Source of the DNA: a virus | Strand: one strand, 5' to 3' | DNA length: 64,000 nt | IMG/VR virus record: IMGVR_UViG_3300032322_002033 | Span: 30,075-94,074 of that record | Shown here: positions 17,974 to 26,918 of the stretch, in pieces | Position numbering within the stretch: position 1 is the stretch's first letter | Layout: each line of letters begins with the position of its first letter | Made by a program: the position numbers and the translations under genes | The notes under the pieces: generated by a model | Seen by the model: only the letters and a program-made list of their open reading frames with translations | The model's database searches: none | What the model was told of the DNA's origin: nothing

Positions 17974-18529
17974 TCTTAATATTGTATGTACAAGTATTGG
18001 AAGACAAACTCTACCAAGGTTAATCGATTCATTTGTTAATCAACTAAAAAGTAATGATATTTTTACAATCATATCAGACATAAATCATGATTTTGTTTCT
18101 GAGGTTTTATCAAGATACAATTTTAATTTTACTGTTAATCATATCATTAATAATGGTGAAAGAGCGTGGAAATATGGTCATCCATTAATTAATAAACACG
18201 TAAACAATTTAGATGGTGATTTTATAATGTTTGCTGACGATGATGATAGATATACCGAAGGAGCGTTTGATGTAATTAGAGATAATGTTAAAGACAAAAA
18301 TAAATTATATATTTTTAAACATAAGTGGGGTTCCGATATTAATTGGAAGTTAAAAGATTTTACAATAGGTAATGTTGGAAAATGTATGGGGGTAATTCCG
18401 AACACTCACAATCTTCCAAAATTTAGAGAAGATGTTTTTGGTGATGTTTATTTTTATGAGGAAATTGGTAACATGTTTGAAAGTGAGTTTATTGACCACA
18501 TAATTTATAAAGTTAGGGATACAGAATGA
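17966..18529 (+). CDS. Small family 2-like glycosyltransferase
   Basis: The start is placed at ATG 17966, which overlaps the upstream stop; longer readings run back into the previous gene. The product (187 residues) shows a GT2 pattern: SLNIVCTSIGRQTLPRLIDSF, a strand DIFTIISD, NGERAWKYGHPLIN and the metal motif FIMFADDDDRY near residue 88. It is short for a GT2 enzyme and ends about 90 residues after the metal site, so it may be a minimal catalytic domain. It is coupled to the next gene by a 4-bp overlap. Confidence 0.7.
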   Translation: MFSLNIVCTSIGRQTLPRLIDSFVNQLKSNDIFTIISDINHDFVSEVLSRYNFNFTVNHIINNGERAWKYGHPLINKHVNNLDGDFIMFADDDDRYTEGAFDVIRDNVKDKNKLYIFKHKWGSDINWKLKDFTIGNVGKCMGVIPNTHNLPKFREDVFGDVYFYEEIGNMFESEFIDHIIYKVRDTE

Positions 18530-20193
18530 GTCTTACGTTAGTTACAGGTTTATGGAATATTGGTAGAGATAATTTAAATGAGGGATGGTCAAGGTCCTAT
18601 CAACATTATTTAGATAAATTTTCACAATTATTAGAAATTGATAATAATCTTATAATTTTTGGAGACTCTGAGCTTGAGACTTTTGTTTGGGAAAGAAGAA
18701 GTTCTGAAAATACTATGTTTATTGTTAGAGATAAAGATTGGTTTGTCAATAATGAGTTTTATGAAAAAATACAAAATATTAGAAAGTCAGAATCTTGGTA
18801 TTCACAATCATCTTGGTTAAAAGACTCAACCCAAGGTAGATTAGAAATGTATAACCCATTAGTCATGTCAAAAATGTTTCTTTTACATGACGCAAAAATA
18901 TTCGATAAATTTGATTCTGATAGTTTATTTTGGATTGATGCGGGTATTACAAATACGGTACATCCTGGTTATTTTACTCACGACAAAGTTATTGAAAAGT
19001 TAAAAAAGAAAATTAATAAATTTACTTTTGTTTGTTTCCCATATGATGCGAATACCGAAATTCACGGATTCATATACCCAAAAATAAACCAGTGGTCAGG
19101 TAAAGATGTAAAAAAAGTTGCTCGAGGTGGATTTTTTGGTGGACCAAAACACATCATATCTGAAATAAATTCAATATACTATAATTTACTTAACGATACC
19201 TTATCACAAGGTTATATGGGGACTGAGGAATCAATATTCTCAATAATGGTTTATAAATTTTCAGAAATTATTGATTATTTTGAAATAAATTATGACGGGT
19301 TGTTGGGAACATTTTTTGAAAATGTTAAAAACGAAAAATTAACAATCAAAAGTGAAAATACAAAACCAACTAAAAATTTAAATATTACAAATGTTGGTCT
19401 TTATGTAATCACATTTAATTCTCCAAATCAGTTCAGAACTTTAATACAATCTATGTCTGAATATGATAATGATTTTATTAAATTAACTAAAAAGTTTTTA
19501 TTGGACAATTCAACTGATTTATCAACTACCGACGAGTATTTAAAAATCTGTGAAGAGTTTGGATTTGAACATATCAAAAAAGATAATATTGGTATAACAG
19601 GCGGAAGACAATTTATTGCCGAACACTTTAATGAAACTGAATTAGATTATATGTATTTTTTTGAGGACGATATGTTTTTTTATCGTGGAGAAAATAATGT
19701 TTGTAAAAATGGGTTTAATCGAAAAGTTAGTAATCTTTACCAAAAAAGTTTAGAAATTATCAATAAAGAAAATTTTGACTTTTTGAAACTTAATTTTTCC
19801 GAATTTTATGGTGATAATAGTACTCAGTGGAGTTGGTATAACGTACCTCAGAATTTTAGACAAAGTCACTGGCCAAATAATCCTAAATTACCTGAATTTG
19901 GTTTAGACCCAAATGCTCCTAAAACAAAATTTGAATTTATAAAATCTCACAAAAACTTACCATATGCGGGTGGAGAAATATTCCTATGTAATTGGCCAAT
20001 TCTATTATCCAAAGAAGGGAATTTTAAATGTTATATTGAAACAAAATTCCAACATCCATTTGAACAAACAATAATGTCTCATTGTTTCCAAGAAACTATT
20101 AAAGGTAATATTACACCAGGTATACTGCTAATCACTCCTACTGAACATGATAGATTTGAACATTATGACTCATCTTTGAGGAAAGAATGTTAA
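18526..20193 (+). CDS. Two-domain glycosyltransferase (HtrL-like plus GT-A)
   Basis: A 555-residue apparent fusion. Residues 1 to about 270 are HtrL/YibB-like (TLVTGLWNIGRDN, LIIFGDSELETFVWERR, SLFWIDAGITNTVHPGYF, RGGFFGGPKHII) and paralogous in plan to the gene at 17119. Residues about 288-555 form a second GT-A domain: VGLYVITFNSPNQFRTLIQS, FLLDNSTD, GITGGRQFIAEHF and the acidic MYFFEDDMFFY near residue 385. The two catalytic-type halves suggest sequential transfer of two sugars, as in bifunctional enzymes. It is the last gene of the glycosyltransferase run. Confidence 0.75.
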   Translation: MSLTLVTGLWNIGRDNLNEGWSRSYQHYLDKFSQLLEIDNNLIIFGDSELETFVWERRSSENTMFIVRDKDWFVNNEFYEKIQNIRKSESWYSQSSWLKDSTQGRLEMYNPLVMSKMFLLHDAKIFDKFDSDSLFWIDAGITNTVHPGYFTHDKVIEKLKKKINKFTFVCFPYDANTEIHGFIYPKINQWSGKDVKKVARGGFFGGPKHIISEINSIYYNLLNDTLSQGYMGTEESIFSIMVYKFSEIIDYFEINYDGLLGTFFENVKNEKLTIKSENTKPTKNLNITNVGLYVITFNSPNQFRTLIQSMSEYDNDFIKLTKKFLLDNSTDLSTTDEYLKICEEFGFEHIKKDNIGITGGRQFIAEHFNETELDYMYFFEDDMFFYRGENNVCKNGFNRKVSNLYQKSLEIINKENFDFLKLNFSEFYGDNSTQWSWYNVPQNFRQSHWPNNPKLPEFGLDPNAPKTKFEFIKSHKNLPYAGGEIFLCNWPILLSKEGNFKCYIETKFQHPFEQTIMSHCFQETIKGNITPGILLITPTEHDRFEHYDSSLRKEC

Positions 20194-20199
20194 TGTGAA

Positions 20200-20206
20200 T
20201 ATTTAT
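20200..20206 (+). promoter_or_regulatory. TATTTAT late-promoter-like element
   Basis: gaaTATTTATctaaaaaag just after the glycosyltransferase run and 13 bases before the ATG at 20220. It is the best candidate start of the long 20220-31415 fibre transcript. Confidence 0.6.
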
Positions 20207-20219
20207 CTAAAAAAGATAG

Positions 20220-20585
20220 ATGGAGTTTAGTATTGGTAAAAATTCAACCCTTCCCATATTAAAAATGCAGGTCGTTAATAACGGCAAAACTGAATTAGAT
20301 GAATTTAATCAGGTGATTGAAAATTCTGCAATATTTTTTTCTATGAAAAATATGAAAAATGGGTCTTACAAGATACTAAATTCTCCCGCAGGATTTGTCG
20401 AAAGAACCAAAGAAAATATGGATGCTCCAACTGAATATTATGTGTATTATAGATTTAGTTCAGGTGACACAAGAACTGCTGGATTATATGAGGGTGAGTT
20501 TATGTTTAGAAATGAAGAGGGTACATATTTGTTACCAATCCGAGAAAAACTTACAATAAAAATTAATGAAACAAATGTGATATAA
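20220..20585 (+). CDS. Baseplate/fibre-attachment-like small protein
   Basis: A 121-residue protein that seems to be one beta-sandwich domain: FSIGKNSTLPILKMQVVNNG, AIFFSMKNMKNGSY, EYYVYYRFSSGDTRTAGLYEGEF and LLPIREKLTIKI. The same plan forms the N-terminus of the next protein, and it resembles the upper-fibre (BppU-type) domains of phage receptor-binding complexes. It is the first gene of the second fibre block and overlaps the next start by one base (TAATG). The role is inferred from plan and position. Confidence 0.6.
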   Translation: MEFSIGKNSTLPILKMQVVNNGKTELDEFNQVIENSAIFFSMKNMKNGSYKILNSPAGFVERTKENMDAPTEYYVYYRFSSGDTRTAGLYEGEFMFRNEEGTYLLPIREKLTIKINETNVI

Positions 20586-21574
20586 TGGATTTTTATATTA
20601 AGAAAAACGCAACATTACCACAAATTCAGGTTGAGATATCTAAAAACGGAGTAAGTGATTTTAATGTAAATCAAAATCTATCCGAAATAATTGATGCGTA
20701 CATTTCAATATTCAATCCTGATAATAATCAATATATTGTTGCATCTAAAAATTGTACCATAACTCAAAGTGCGTCAACTACCAACCCAACTGATATATCA
20801 TATTATTTAAATTATCAATTAACAAATAGGGAAACAAAAAAACCTGGTAAATATGAAATTCAGATTTCTTTAACTGACACTAATGGTGAAATAATTTTAC
20901 CATTACAAGAAAAAGTTTATTTGAATATTTTGGAAAGTTTTGCAATACAGGATTACCCATTTTCATCAAATTATATTGTTGATTTACCTTGTTGTGGTCC
21001 TGTTGAGGTTCTTCCTCCTGTTGTACCTGTTAAAGGTCCTGCATTATTATTTATTGAACCTATTAGTGAGGCTAGTTTTGTAGGTAATTACTTACATTTA
21101 CGTGAGGCTTCTTTTTATGGTTTCTCTAATGGTACTTCACCACAATCAGGTTCTGATATTGGAAAGTATATGGACATGTATGCTGAATATATAAATTCAT
21201 TACCTAATGTTATTACACAAGACATTCCACAATCTTCAGGTGGGTTTGACTCATTTGGAAACGCAATTGTTCAATATAATTTCTATACAACAGAAGTAAG
21301 TGCAAATACCGTTAGTGAATTTGCATGGTACACATGGGTTATACCAAGTGAATCTATTGGGGATTTAAAACAATCTGAAATTGCTTACGGATACGAGTTT
21401 GATAACCTTAGCACTGAGTCTATGAACAATACGATTTACCAATATAATTTTTATTATACAGGTACATCTTATTCTGTAGGGCATTACTCGATGTATACCA
21501 CATTCCAATCAAATAACTTTAATCTCAATAACACTAATAGAAGTATTTATTTTAAAGGTCAAACGGTACAATAA
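20585..21574 (+). CDS. Fibre protein with N-terminal attachment domain
   Basis: A 329-residue protein. Residues 1 to about 120 repeat the domain of the preceding gene (FYIKKNATLPQIQVEISKNG, YYLNYQLTNRETKKPGKYEI, LPLQEKVYLNI). A Cys-Cys/Pro linker (DLPCCGPVEVLPPVVPVKGP) follows near residue 138, then a C-terminal domain with LLFIEPISEASFVGNYL, PSESIGDLKQSEIAYGYEF and YQYNFYYTGTSYS that I cannot name. The gene probably encodes an accessory fibre or adhesin docked through the shared N-terminal domain. Confidence 0.6.
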   Translation: MDFYIKKNATLPQIQVEISKNGVSDFNVNQNLSEIIDAYISIFNPDNNQYIVASKNCTITQSASTTNPTDISYYLNYQLTNRETKKPGKYEIQISLTDTNGEIILPLQEKVYLNILESFAIQDYPFSSNYIVDLPCCGPVEVLPPVVPVKGPALLFIEPISEASFVGNYLHLREASFYGFSNGTSPQSGSDIGKYMDMYAEYINSLPNVITQDIPQSSGGFDSFGNAIVQYNFYTTEVSANTVSEFAWYTWVIPSESIGDLKQSEIAYGYEFDNLSTESMNNTIYQYNFYYTGTSYSVGHYSMYTTFQSNNFNLNNTNRSIYFKGQTVQ

Positions 21575-21576
21575 TT

Positions 21577-23184
21577 ATGTCATTACAATATAAAAATCCA
21601 TTAACATCAAGTTTATTAGACGGGTCACAATCCGCACTAAGAACAAAAACGTTTGGTACTAATTTTTCAGTACTACAAACGGGTGGATATATGGAAGTAT
21701 ATACCCTTAACGATTTAGTTTTTTCAACTAATGGTCAAACAGGGTTAATAGAATATAGTGGTAATACGATTCCAATTAAATTTAATGTAAGAACATTAAA
21801 TTTTTTACCTGATGTTTTAACATTAGAATCAGACAATATTTCAACAGGTAGACAAAGATTAGGTATGCTAGTTTACGTTAAAGAAGTAAATCAAGTATAT
21901 CAATTACACATAGACAATTATAATACTCTTTGGGATAATGCGGTTGCTGATGGTGATGTAATTCAAACTGAATATGGGACTTCAGTATATTCTAACCACG
22001 CAGGTGGTCGAGCATTAATTAACGCATGGTCAGCATCTACAATTGAAGGTGTTGGTGGGATTACTAGACCAAACGCTAAATGGAGAAAATACTATGGGAA
22101 TGATTTAGCCTTAACAGGTGGGTCATTTAATTCATCCACAGGTATTTTAACTATGGTAACCATAACTGGAGGAACTGTACCAATTACAGGATTTGGAACG
22201 CCTTCAGGTGGTACGTCTGCAAACATTACGGGAGGAACATCATTTGCTGGAACGGGTGGTACAAGAGATATAAGTTTGACATTAATTAACAGCGGACAAA
22301 CAGAAGGTGTTGATATTAGTTTACTTGAAGCATTTTCTTTTGAAAATGACAATGCAGTAAAAGTAACTGTTGGTGGAGTTAGTGCCGGAACTGCTCCGTT
22401 TTCAGCGGCAACATCAATACATGAGATAATCCAACAGATATTTTACCCAAGAATTGCTCCGGTATATAATCCCCAAAGAGACTCATCTCTTACTTTAAAT
22501 CCGGGCACTTTATTATTTGAAGTTAATCAAACAATATCAACATTAGTATTAAATTCAGCATTTACTAGAGGTATATACACTGGGGGTATTTATCAAAAAA
22601 TTGGAGGACTACCAACTTCGTATGTATACTCGGGACCGGATATTTCTCCTTCAGTTACAGCAACAACTAGTAATTTAACTAATTCATATACTTTAAATAA
22701 TTACATCGTTTCATTAGGGTATAATATTTGGACATTACAAGTAAATTATGGAGAAGGTGATATACCTGTTTATGATACAAATGAACCATATCCTGTTCCT
22801 ATATTCACAAATTCAGGGTTCACAACAACAACTGATAGATTTGAAGGGGTATATCCATTATTTGCGAATTCCACAACAATCAATACCAAAACTAGACAAA
22901 CTTTAGTTTCTATAATTACATCAAATACTGTTGAGATATATTTTGCTGAAGGAGATAATAATGATGGTAGACAATATTTTGAAATTGCCGATGAATGGAT
23001 AAACAGCCGGTCAATCAAAAGAGTAGAACAATTCAGTAGTATTACTCAATGGACATTAGACCCATATTGGACTAACATAACATCAACGACAAATACAATT
23101 CAGGGGGTTTCGGTTAATTATAAAAGATATACATACGCAGCAGGAATTGATGTTGGATTTAGATTAATAAGATTAGTTTTTTAA
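21577..23184 (+). CDS. Structural fibre/adhesin protein
   Basis: A 535-residue Gly/Thr/Ser-rich beta protein. The middle (GGTSFAGTGGTRDISLTL, VDISLLEAFSFEN) and the motif ATSIHEIIQQIFYPRIAPVY near residue 280 recur in the next gene (FQEIIQAMFYPVIPPTI), followed in both by a similar domain that contains YNIWTLQVNYGEGD or YNTWNCQINFAPGQ and ends with FRLIRLVF or QLIRLTFS. The C-terminal 250 residues therefore form a domain shared with the gene at 23192. No enzyme motif is seen. A virion role is inferred from context. Confidence 0.65.
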   Translation: MSLQYKNPLTSSLLDGSQSALRTKTFGTNFSVLQTGGYMEVYTLNDLVFSTNGQTGLIEYSGNTIPIKFNVRTLNFLPDVLTLESDNISTGRQRLGMLVYVKEVNQVYQLHIDNYNTLWDNAVADGDVIQTEYGTSVYSNHAGGRALINAWSASTIEGVGGITRPNAKWRKYYGNDLALTGGSFNSSTGILTMVTITGGTVPITGFGTPSGGTSANITGGTSFAGTGGTRDISLTLINSGQTEGVDISLLEAFSFENDNAVKVTVGGVSAGTAPFSAATSIHEIIQQIFYPRIAPVYNPQRDSSLTLNPGTLLFEVNQTISTLVLNSAFTRGIYTGGIYQKIGGLPTSYVYSGPDISPSVTATTSNLTNSYTLNNYIVSLGYNIWTLQVNYGEGDIPVYDTNEPYPVPIFTNSGFTTTTDRFEGVYPLFANSTTINTKTRQTLVSIITSNTVEIYFAEGDNNDGRQYFEIADEWINSRSIKRVEQFSSITQWTLDPYWTNITSTTNTIQGVSVNYKRYTYAAGIDVGFRLIRLVF

Positions 23185-23191
23185 AATAGTA

Positions 23192-24994
23192 ATGAATAGA
23201 ATAACAGGAAGTACTACAATATCGTTGAACGTTGATGTGTTAGCGTCAGGTCCGTGGGACGCTCGCTCAATAATACCATATTACACAGGACTTACGGATA
23301 ATGTAACATTACCTTATCCATACAAAGGTATGGTAGTTACTGTCTATAATGACCCTGATATTACAAAAAATGGGGTTTATTATTGTACTAACAAGGGTAC
23401 CAATATTCCATTTGCAAATTCTGATGCAACTTGGACTAAAGTAGGTTCTGACTCTCAAACAATCACAGGTAATTCTTGGACATATTCTTCAGATACTTTA
23501 AATCTACTATATTCAACTGGTGGAACAATCCCAATCACAGGTTTTACATTTGTTAATACAACAGGTGATACAATATTAGGACAATTAACAATATCTGCCA
23601 ATACCAATCCATTAATTTTATCAGGATTAACTGGTAGTACGTCATCAGTTGATACTAACACAAAATTTTTAACATTAGACCAATTTAATAATGTAATATA
23701 TCAAACGGGTGTTACATCTACAGTTATTACAGGTAATACTTGGACATATTCTTCTGACACTTTAAATCTACAAATGTCGACAGGTGGTACGATACCCATA
23801 ACTGGATTTACATTTGTTAACACAACAGGAGATACAATTCTTGGTAAGTTGATAATATCGGCAAACACTAATCCTCTTAATTTATCAGGTTTAACAGGGT
23901 CAACAAGTGCTGCCACAATAGATACAAAATTCCTTACTTTAGATGAATTCAATAATGTAATTTATCAAACAGGTTTAACCGCATCTTTACCTTACACAGG
24001 TGGTACTTCATCAGCGGGGACTGAAGGAACTACCGCAATTACCGCAACATTAATAGTATCAAATGAATCTACAGGAACTACAATTGATTTATCAGGGGCA
24101 TTAACATTTGAAAACCCACTACCAACAAAAGAATCTTTTGGAAGTATTGGTCAAAACACAACTTTTTTTGCCGGAGGTAAAACATTCCAAGAAATAATTC
24201 AGGCAATGTTTTATCCTGTAATACCGCCTACAATAACGGCAATTTCAACAAGTTTTACTCGAAATACAACTGGTGGGGGATTTAGTCCTTCACAATTACA
24301 AATTGCAGGAACAAGTGGTAATGTTACTCTTACCGCAACTTACGTAAGTGGAACATCAATTGGTGGTGCTTACGTTGCAAAAACAGGTCCAGTAACTTCA
24401 TTTGTATTTAGTGGATTTACTGAACCAACACCTGCTGTAACAGCATACACTTCTTTAAGTACTACCGCATATACTGTAAACTCAAATTATTTAGTAGTTT
24501 CAGGATATAACACTTGGAATTGTCAAATAAATTTTGCACCAGGTCAACAGCCATTAGATGATAGTGGAGCGCCATACTATGGGTCAGGTACTCCGGACTT
24601 TATTAACGGAGGTACTAAAACACCCGCCAATATTGTTATAGAAGGAGTATTTCCAATATCGGCAACATCAGACTCAAACGCATTTTATACTCAACAATCA
24701 TTAGTATCTATGAAAACTAATGCAACCTCAACGTTTAATACTGCAGATGAAACCACATCAGATAGACAAGCATTTATATTACCGATAATGCTATACAATA
24801 AATTACAAACTATGGAATTATATGATGGTAATAGTCAAAGATATGTGACGGTTACTCCGTCTGAATTTTATACAATTACAGATTTTGGTCCGGTATATAT
24901 TAACAGTACATATTCAAGTGTTGCGTATAAACAATATAAATATGATATAAGAGGTCAACACGGGGCTCAATTAATAAGATTAACATTTAGCTGA
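23192..24994 (+). CDS. Fibre protein with two 88-residue repeats
   Basis: A 600-residue protein. The N-terminal head (RSIIPYYTGLTDNVTLPYPY, KNGVYYCTNKGT) also starts the next protein. Two copies of an 88-residue repeat with WTYSSDTLNL, GFTFVNTTGDTILG and TNPLILSGLTGST follow, beginning at DNA positions 23477 and 23741. The C-terminal domain from about residue 325 (FQEIIQAMFYP) is shared with the gene at 21577. The repeat resembles shaft modules of trimeric fibres. Mixing of head, shaft and tip modules among these neighbours suggests recombination-driven evolution. Confidence 0.7.
   Translation: MNRITGSTTISLNVDVLASGPWDARSIIPYYTGLTDNVTLPYPYKGMVVTVYNDPDITKNGVYYCTNKGTNIPFANSDATWTKVGSDSQTITGNSWTYSSDTLNLLYSTGGTIPITGFTFVNTTGDTILGQLTISANTNPLILSGLTGSTSSVDTNTKFLTLDQFNNVIYQTGVTSTVITGNTWTYSSDTLNLQMSTGGTIPITGFTFVNTTGDTILGKLIISANTNPLNLSGLTGSTSAATIDTKFLTLDEFNNVIYQTGLTASLPYTGGTSSAGTEGTTAITATLIVSNESTGTTIDLSGALTFENPLPTKESFGSIGQNTTFFAGGKTFQEIIQAMFYPVIPPTITAISTSFTRNTTGGGFSPSQLQIAGTSGNVTLTATYVSGTSIGGAYVAKTGPVTSFVFSGFTEPTPAVTAYTSLSTTAYTVNSNYLVVSGYNTWNCQINFAPGQQPLDDSGAPYYGSGTPDFINGGTKTPANIVIEGVFPISATSDSNAFYTQQSLVSMKTNATSTFNTADETTSDRQAFILPIMLYNKLQTMELYDGNSQRYVTVTPSEFYTITDFGPVYINSTYSSVAYKQYKYDIRGQHGAQLIRLTFS
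23477..24004 (+). repeat. Two 264-bp direct repeats in a fibre gene
   Basis: Unit starts (TGGACATATTCTTC) lie at 23477 and 23741, exactly 264 bp (88 codons) apart. The units are similar but not identical and stay in frame. They match the units at 25269-26324 in the next gene. Confidence 0.85.
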
Positions 24995-24995
24995 T

Positions 24996-26918
24996 ATGAG
25001 TAGGACATTAGGAGCATTTGATTATACACAAAACTATGAAGTATTAAATTCGTATCCTTTAGATGCTAGAATGAAAACCGGTTTATATGCCGATTTACAA
25101 GATAACGTAACAATACCTTATCCATACACAGGAATGATTGTTGCCGTCACAGATGATGGGTCAAATAACGGATTATATATTTGTACTAATAAAGGAACCG
25201 CAATACAATATGCTAATGGTACTACAATTTGGGAAAGAGTTGGTAGCCCAATTATAACTGGCAACACTTGGACTTATTCTTCTGACACTTTAAATTTACA
25301 AATGTCAACTGGAGGTACAATATCTCTAACAGGGTTTACTTTTGTCAATACAACAGGTGATACAATATTAGGTCAGTTAATAATCTCAGCGGACACTAAC
25401 CCATTAATTTTATCAGGACTTACTGGTTCAACAACTTCTGTAGATACAGACACTAAATTTTTGATATTAGATGTTAATAATAACGTGATTTATCAAACGG
25501 GAGTGACCTCAACGGTAATAACTTCAAACACTTGGACATATTCTTCAGATACTTTAAATTTGGAAATGTCAACAGGTGGGACAATCCCAATCACAGGTTT
25601 TACATTTGTCAATACAACAGGTGATACTATACTTGGTAAATTAACAATATCTGCGGATACTAATCCACTTAATTTATCAGGATTAACCGCAACAACTACG
25701 TCAGTTGACACTAATACGAAGTTTTTATCTTTAGACTCAAATAATAACGTAATAATTCAAACAGGGGTCACTTCAACCGTTATTACCAGTAACACTTGGA
25801 CATATTCTTCGGATACTTTAAATTTACAAATGTCGACAGGTGGTACAATTCCGTTAACTGGATTTACATTTGTTAATACGACTGGTGACACAATTTTTGG
25901 TAAATTGGTAATATCTGCTGACACTAATCCTCTTAATTTATCAGGGATAACCGCAACAACAACTTCAGTAGATACTAATACAAAGTTTTTATCTTTAGAT
26001 TCAAATAATAATGTTATTATACAAACTGGAGTCACATCAACGGTAATAACTTCAAACACTTGGACATATTCTTCGGATACTTTAAATTTACAAATGTCGA
26101 CCGGAGGGACAATTCCGTTAACTGGATTTACATTTGTTAATACGACAGGTGACACGATACTTGGTAAACTAACAATATCTGCAGATACCAATCCATTAAA
26201 TTTATCAGGATTAACTGCCACAACATCAGCACTCACAGTTAATACTAAATTCTTATCTTTAGATGAAAATAATAATGTAATTATTCAGACGGGTATTAGT
26301 GTAAGTAACGCATCCGCATTATCTGGTGGTGTTACAAACTATCTTGCAAAATGGACAGGAACAAGTGCAATAACGACAACATTATTAAGAACAACTGATG
26401 ATGGTTCAAAACTTGCGATAGGATTACCAAGCGGTGATACAATAAGTTATCCTTTAATGGTTTCTGCCGACACAAGTCCCGTATCATTTAAAGGAATAGT
26501 ATCAAATTCTTTTGACCCTTCAAATCAATATTTGTATGTTGATACTTCATCGGGTGAGATTAAATCAAGTGTTATTTCAGAGCAGACAGGTATTACGGTT
26601 TATATAAGCGCAAGAACAAATAGCGGTCAAGTAGACTTCATTCAAACAGGTTCACCTGAAAACTTTAGAAGTGTTTATTACAACTATCACTTAAAAAGTT
26701 TAAGTAGTTATTCTATAAGAAGTGGTACTTTACAAGCGGTTTGGGGGACAGGAGCGACGGCAGATTTAAATTATACTGACCAAGGCCCTTTACAAATCAT
26801 AGAAGGAGCTAATACTATTAGTGGAATAAATGTGTCAGGTGTGACAGGAGGTATTAGTGTGGTTATTGAGGTTGCAAATGGTAATTGGGAATTTAAAGCA
26901 TATAGAGTAAAATTATAA
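24996..26918 (+). CDS. Fibre protein with four 88-residue repeats
   Basis: A 640-residue protein built from the same N-terminal head as the previous gene, four copies of the 88-residue WTYSSDTLNL/GFTFVNTTGDT repeat (residues about 92-443), and a different C-terminal region. The end has ALSGGVTNYLAKWTGTSAI, a phrase widespread in phage fibres, then SGQVDFIQTGSPENFRS and a beta-rich tip ending GNWEFKAYRVKL. The copy number differs from the neighbour, so shaft length is variable in this family. It starts two bases after the previous stop. Confidence 0.7.
   Translation: MSRTLGAFDYTQNYEVLNSYPLDARMKTGLYADLQDNVTIPYPYTGMIVAVTDDGSNNGLYICTNKGTAIQYANGTTIWERVGSPIITGNTWTYSSDTLNLQMSTGGTISLTGFTFVNTTGDTILGQLIISADTNPLILSGLTGSTTSVDTDTKFLILDVNNNVIYQTGVTSTVITSNTWTYSSDTLNLEMSTGGTIPITGFTFVNTTGDTILGKLTISADTNPLNLSGLTATTTSVDTNTKFLSLDSNNNVIIQTGVTSTVITSNTWTYSSDTLNLQMSTGGTIPLTGFTFVNTTGDTIFGKLVISADTNPLNLSGITATTTSVDTNTKFLSLDSNNNVIIQTGVTSTVITSNTWTYSSDTLNLQMSTGGTIPLTGFTFVNTTGDTILGKLTISADTNPLNLSGLTATTSALTVNTKFLSLDENNNVIIQTGISVSNASALSGGVTNYLAKWTGTSAITTTLLRTTDDGSKLAIGLPSGDTISYPLMVSADTSPVSFKGIVSNSFDPSNQYLYVDTSSGEIKSSVISEQTGITVYISARTNSGQVDFIQTGSPENFRSVYYNYHLKSLSSYSIRSGTLQAVWGTGATADLNYTDQGPLQIIEGANTISGINVSGVTGGISVVIEVANGNWEFKAYRVKL
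25269..26324 (+). repeat. Four 264-bp direct repeats in a fibre gene
   Basis: Unit starts at 25269, 25533, 25797 and 26061, each exactly 264 bp apart, in frame. Units three and four are especially close. Their regular length suggests copy gain or loss by homologous recombination. Confidence 0.9.

Noticed and set aside
22092-26236. Long minus-strand open frames opposite the fibre genes
   Set aside because: They are antisense shadows of Thr/Gly-rich repeats, with no family pattern and no promoter.
23477-26324. Regular repeats as a CRISPR array
   Set aside because: Units are 264 bp, coding, in frame and without spacer/repeat alternation; they encode a fibre module.
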